From positions 1 to 8,735 of the forward strand of contig CAYURR010000129.1 of assembly GCA_964446745.1 (NCBI GenBank): a stretch of DNA of 8,735 bases, given 5' to 3'. Positions 6,828-8,735 of the stretch are shown here, piece by piece. Position numbers and translations under genes: made by a program. The stretch's first letter is position 1; each line of letters opens with the position of its first letter. This stretch comes from CAYURR01 sp964446745 (GTDB lineage Bacteria; Bacillota; Clostridia; Lachnospirales; WQUN01). Under the pieces are notes generated by a model. The model did not search any database and had not been told where the DNA came from. It saw only the letters and a list, made by a program, of their open reading frames with translations.

Positions 6828-7850
6828 ATGAAGAAATCAATCTTGACATCAGTACTTACCGCCGTGATGATGCTGTCCTTGACGGCGTGCGGTGCATCCG
6901 GCACATCCGGTACACAAACAACCGCACAACCCCAGGCTACAGACAACAATTCCGCATCGAGCACTAAGACTTACACCGTCGGCATTTGTCAGCTTGTACA
7001 GCATCCGGCTCTGGACGCAGCTACCAACGGCTTTAAGGATGCCTTGAAGGCAAAGCTCGGCGACAATGTCAAATTTGACGAGCAAAACGCGTCTGCGGAC
7101 ACCGCAACCTGCGCTGTTATTGCCAACCAGTTTGTTTCATCGAATGTCGACCTGATCATGGCTAATGCCACACCGGCTCTTCAGGCGGCTCAGACCGCTA
7201 CGAGCAAGATCCCGATCCTTGGTACCTCTGTAACTGATTATGGTACGGCGCTCAATATTGATAATTGGTCGGGCACCACAGGAAAGAATATATCAGGTAC
7301 TTCGGATCTCGCTCCATTAGACAAGCAGGCTGCGATGCTGAACGAGCTGTTCCCCGATGCCAAGAATGTCGGCATACTCTATTGCTCATCCGAGCCGAAC
7401 TCAAAATATCAGGCACAGGTCATCGATAAGGAACTCGGCGGCATGGGCTATACTTGCAAGGAATATACATTCTCTGACTCGAATGATTTGCAGTCTGTAG
7501 TCACGACGGCGGCATCCGAATCGGATGTCATCTACGTACCGACGGATAACAGCGTTGCCTCAAATACTGAGATCATCAAGAATGTCTGCGTACCCGCAAA
7601 TGTACCTGTTATCGCGGGTGAAGAAGGTATCTGCTCCGGCTGCGGCGTAGCCACACTGTCCATCAGCTATTATGACCTGGGCTACACGACCGGCGAAATG
7701 GCATATGAAATCCTCGCTAACGGTGCCGATCCGGCAACAATGGAAGTCAAATACGCACCAAAGTTTACACAGCTCTATAATCCCGAGATCTGCGAAGCAC
7801 TCGGTATAACCCCGCCAGACACATATAAGGCTATAGAAAAGTCTGAGTAA
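6828..7850 (+). CDS. ABC transporter solute-binding lipoprotein, TrpX-like (ABC_sub_bind family)
   Basis: This is the extracellular, membrane-tethered binding protein of an ABC importer, 340 residues from the ATG at 6828. The signal peptide (1-20) has a basic MKK start, a hydrophobic core and the lipobox LTAC, with Cys21 as the lipidated residue. A Ser/Thr/Gln-rich linker (22-46) follows. The mature part is a two-lobed periplasmic-binding fold of COG2984/ABC_sub_bind: VGICQLVQHPALDAATNGF (51-69), a second-strand region near VDLIMANATPALQAAQ (107-122), YVPTDNSVAS (236-245), and the hinge and C-terminal motif ATLSISYYDLGYTTGEMA (275-292). Characterised relatives bind aromatic amino acids (streptococcal TrpX binds tryptophan), but the family also has members of unknown ligand, so the substrate here is not assigned. 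The permease follows after 34 nt without a terminator. The gene ends in TAATAATAA, three stops in a row. Confidence 0.9.
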   Translation: MKKSILTSVLTAVMMLSLTACGASGTSGTQTTAQPQATDNNSASSTKTYTVGICQLVQHPALDAATNGFKDALKAKLGDNVKFDEQNASADTATCAVIANQFVSSNVDLIMANATPALQAAQTATSKIPILGTSVTDYGTALNIDNWSGTTGKNISGTSDLAPLDKQAAMLNELFPDAKNVGILYCSSEPNSKYQAQVIDKELGGMGYTCKEYTFSDSNDLQSVVTTAASESDVIYVPTDNSVASNTEIIKNVCVPANVPVIAGEEGICSGCGVATLSISYYDLGYTTGEMAYEILANGADPATMEVKYAPKFTQLYNPEICEALGITPPDTYKAIEKSE

Positions 7851-7867
7851 TAATAATCTTCCCGCAC

Positions 7868-7873
7868 AAGGAG
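7868..7873 (+). promoter_or_regulatory. Ribosome binding site of the permease, supporting a GTG start
   Basis: AAGGAG lies 11 nt before GTG 7885. Two nearer ATGs do not fit: 7874 is in another frame and ends after four codons, and 7878 is also out of frame with the permease. GTG 7885 is therefore the best start, though the spacing is on the long side. Confidence 0.65.
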
Positions 7874-7884
7874 ATGAATGAACT

Positions 7885-8700
7885 GTGAATATTATAAATC
7901 TACTGACAGCACTGCCGGGAAACGCAGCCCAGGGCATCATCTGGGGTATAATGGCGCTCGGTGTGTTTATTACGTTTCGCTTGCTTGATTTCCCGGATCT
8001 GACGGTAGACGGCTCCTTTGCAACCGGAGGTGCCATAACGGTTGTTCTGATTGTTGCGGGAGTGCCCGCTCCGTTGGCCCTCGCGATAGCGGTCGTGGCG
8101 GGAAGCCTCGCCGGGCTCGTTACGGGAATCTTACATACCGCGCTGGGTATCCCGGGCATACTGTCCGGGATATTGACCCAGATATCGCTATGGTCCGTAA
8201 ACCTACTCATTCTGAGCGGTGCTAACAAGGCCGTAAACGTGGATAAATACTCGTTGATAGTAAGCCTTCGCAATGTGGGAGGCTCTATCGCGGCGGTATC
8301 GATTATATCGGTAGTGTTGATCTGCTTGCTGTATTGGTATTTTGGCACCGAGCAGGGCAGCGCGTTACGCGCTACTGGCAGCAATCCTCATATGGCAAAA
8401 GCTCAGGGCATCAACATCGATGCAATGAAGGTCATAGCACTGTGCATCTCTAACGGTCTAGTGGCTCTGTCCGGTGGGTTGTTGTCGCAGTATCAGGGCT
8501 TCGCGGATATCAAGATGGGACAGGGTGCTATCGTTATAGGCCTTGCGGCCGTCATCATCGGCGAGGTGCTCGATATCGCGATCATCGGCAAATACTTGAA
8601 TTTCGCTATTAGGTTGCTGTTTGTGATTATCGGTGGTATTGTTTACTATTTCGTCATCGGGCTTGTGATGTGGCTGCGGATGCGTACGTATATGCTGTAG
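7885..8700 (+). CDS. ABC transporter permease, TrpY-like (COG4120), apparently ended early by an in-frame TAG
   Basis: This is the membrane channel subunit of the importer fed by the lipoprotein encoded just upstream. Its 271 residues hold about eight hydrophobic segments (near 12-33, 43-60, 62-84, 92-110, 132-152, 182-203, 211-228, 240-263). Family hallmarks: ALGVFITFRLLDFPDLTVDG (24-43), GLVTGILHTALGIPGILSGI (77-96), the cytoplasmic coupling loop EQGSALRATGSNPHMAKAQG (156-175), ISNGLVALSGGLLSQYQGFA (188-207) and IVIGLAAVIIGEV (216-228). The sequence is otherwise intact, but TAG at codon 272 falls inside the stretch that in relatives reads like 'DLKLLTAxIVAxxLA'. The next 35 nt in the same frame continue that tail. 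The protein is therefore either clipped by a few tens of residues, read through, or affected by a base error. The ATPase partner should lie downstream of the window. Confidence 0.85.
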   Translation: MNIINLLTALPGNAAQGIIWGIMALGVFITFRLLDFPDLTVDGSFATGGAITVVLIVAGVPAPLALAIAVVAGSLAGLVTGILHTALGIPGILSGILTQISLWSVNLLILSGANKAVNVDKYSLIVSLRNVGGSIAAVSIISVVLICLLYWYFGTEQGSALRATGSNPHMAKAQGINIDAMKVIALCISNGLVALSGGLLSQYQGFADIKMGQGAIVIGLAAVIIGEVLDIAIIGKYLNFAIRLLFVIIGGIVYYFVIGLVMWLRMRTYML

Positions 8701-8735
8701 CTCTTGACCGCGTGTATCGTGGCTGTATTCCTCGC
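8698..8735 (+). other. Amber codon and in-frame continuation of the permease tail (to window edge)
   Basis: After TAG (8698-8700) the same frame reads L-L-T-A-C-I-V-A-V-F-L-A to the end of the window. This hydrophobic segment matches the expected last membrane-proximal part of TrpY-like permeases, with the TAG occupying the place of a conserved Lys (AAG to TAG would be one base change). No new start codon with a ribosome binding site is visible in these bases, so they are not the beginning of a separate gene. Confidence 0.55.

Noticed and set aside
7560..8384. A 274-codon open frame on the minus strand spanning the binding-protein and permease genes
   Set aside because: It is antisense to two clearly recognised genes and crosses their intergenic gap. 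The sequence is low in recognisable structure and rich in Pro/Ala/Thr, as expected from mirroring a Gly/Ala/Val-rich membrane protein.

Overview
The window looks like chromosomal DNA of a Clostridia-type Bacillota, plausibly near Lachnospiraceae or Oscillospiraceae. The reasons are a short, divergent topoisomerase IV pair of the kind I associate with that class, strong AGGAGG-type ribosome binding sites, a dCache-GGDEF-EAL signalling protein, and a Gram-positive style lipoprotein plus permease pair of the TrpX/TrpY type. The assignment is by protein character only; there is no rRNA or other marker in the window.

Left side, minus strand (positions 1-6599): four co-directional, tightly packed genes read right to left. 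parE-like (6599-4578) overlaps parC-like (4581-2350) by an ATGA junction. parC is followed after 10 nt by a membrane-anchored dCache-GGDEF-EAL protein (2339-126) whose ribosome binding site lies on the parC stop codon. After another 27 nt comes the beginning of a ChbG/YdjC-like deacetylase (98 to the window edge). An extended -10 promoter facing this way sits at about 6638-6666. The arrangement predicts a polycistronic mRNA joining DNA decatenation (ParE2ParC2) to a probable cyclic-di-GMP phosphodiesterase.

Middle (6600-6827): a divergent, AT-rich intergenic region. It holds the leftward promoter, a rightward promoter, and a long imperfect hairpin (6747-6800) that would lie almost at the 5' end of the rightward mRNA. 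No T-box, riboswitch or terminator is recognisable.

Right side, plus strand (6828-8735): a lipoprotein solute-binding protein of the ABC_sub_bind (TrpX) family and, 34 nt later, its TrpY-like permease. The ATPase expected to complete the importer is not in the window. The permease frame is closed by a TAG at 8698-8700, yet the bases after it, read in the same frame, encode what looks like the family's normal C-terminal tail. This in-frame amber is the most unusual observation here. Otherwise the genes belong to known families, and I do not see an undescribed defence, mobile or CRISPR-like system.
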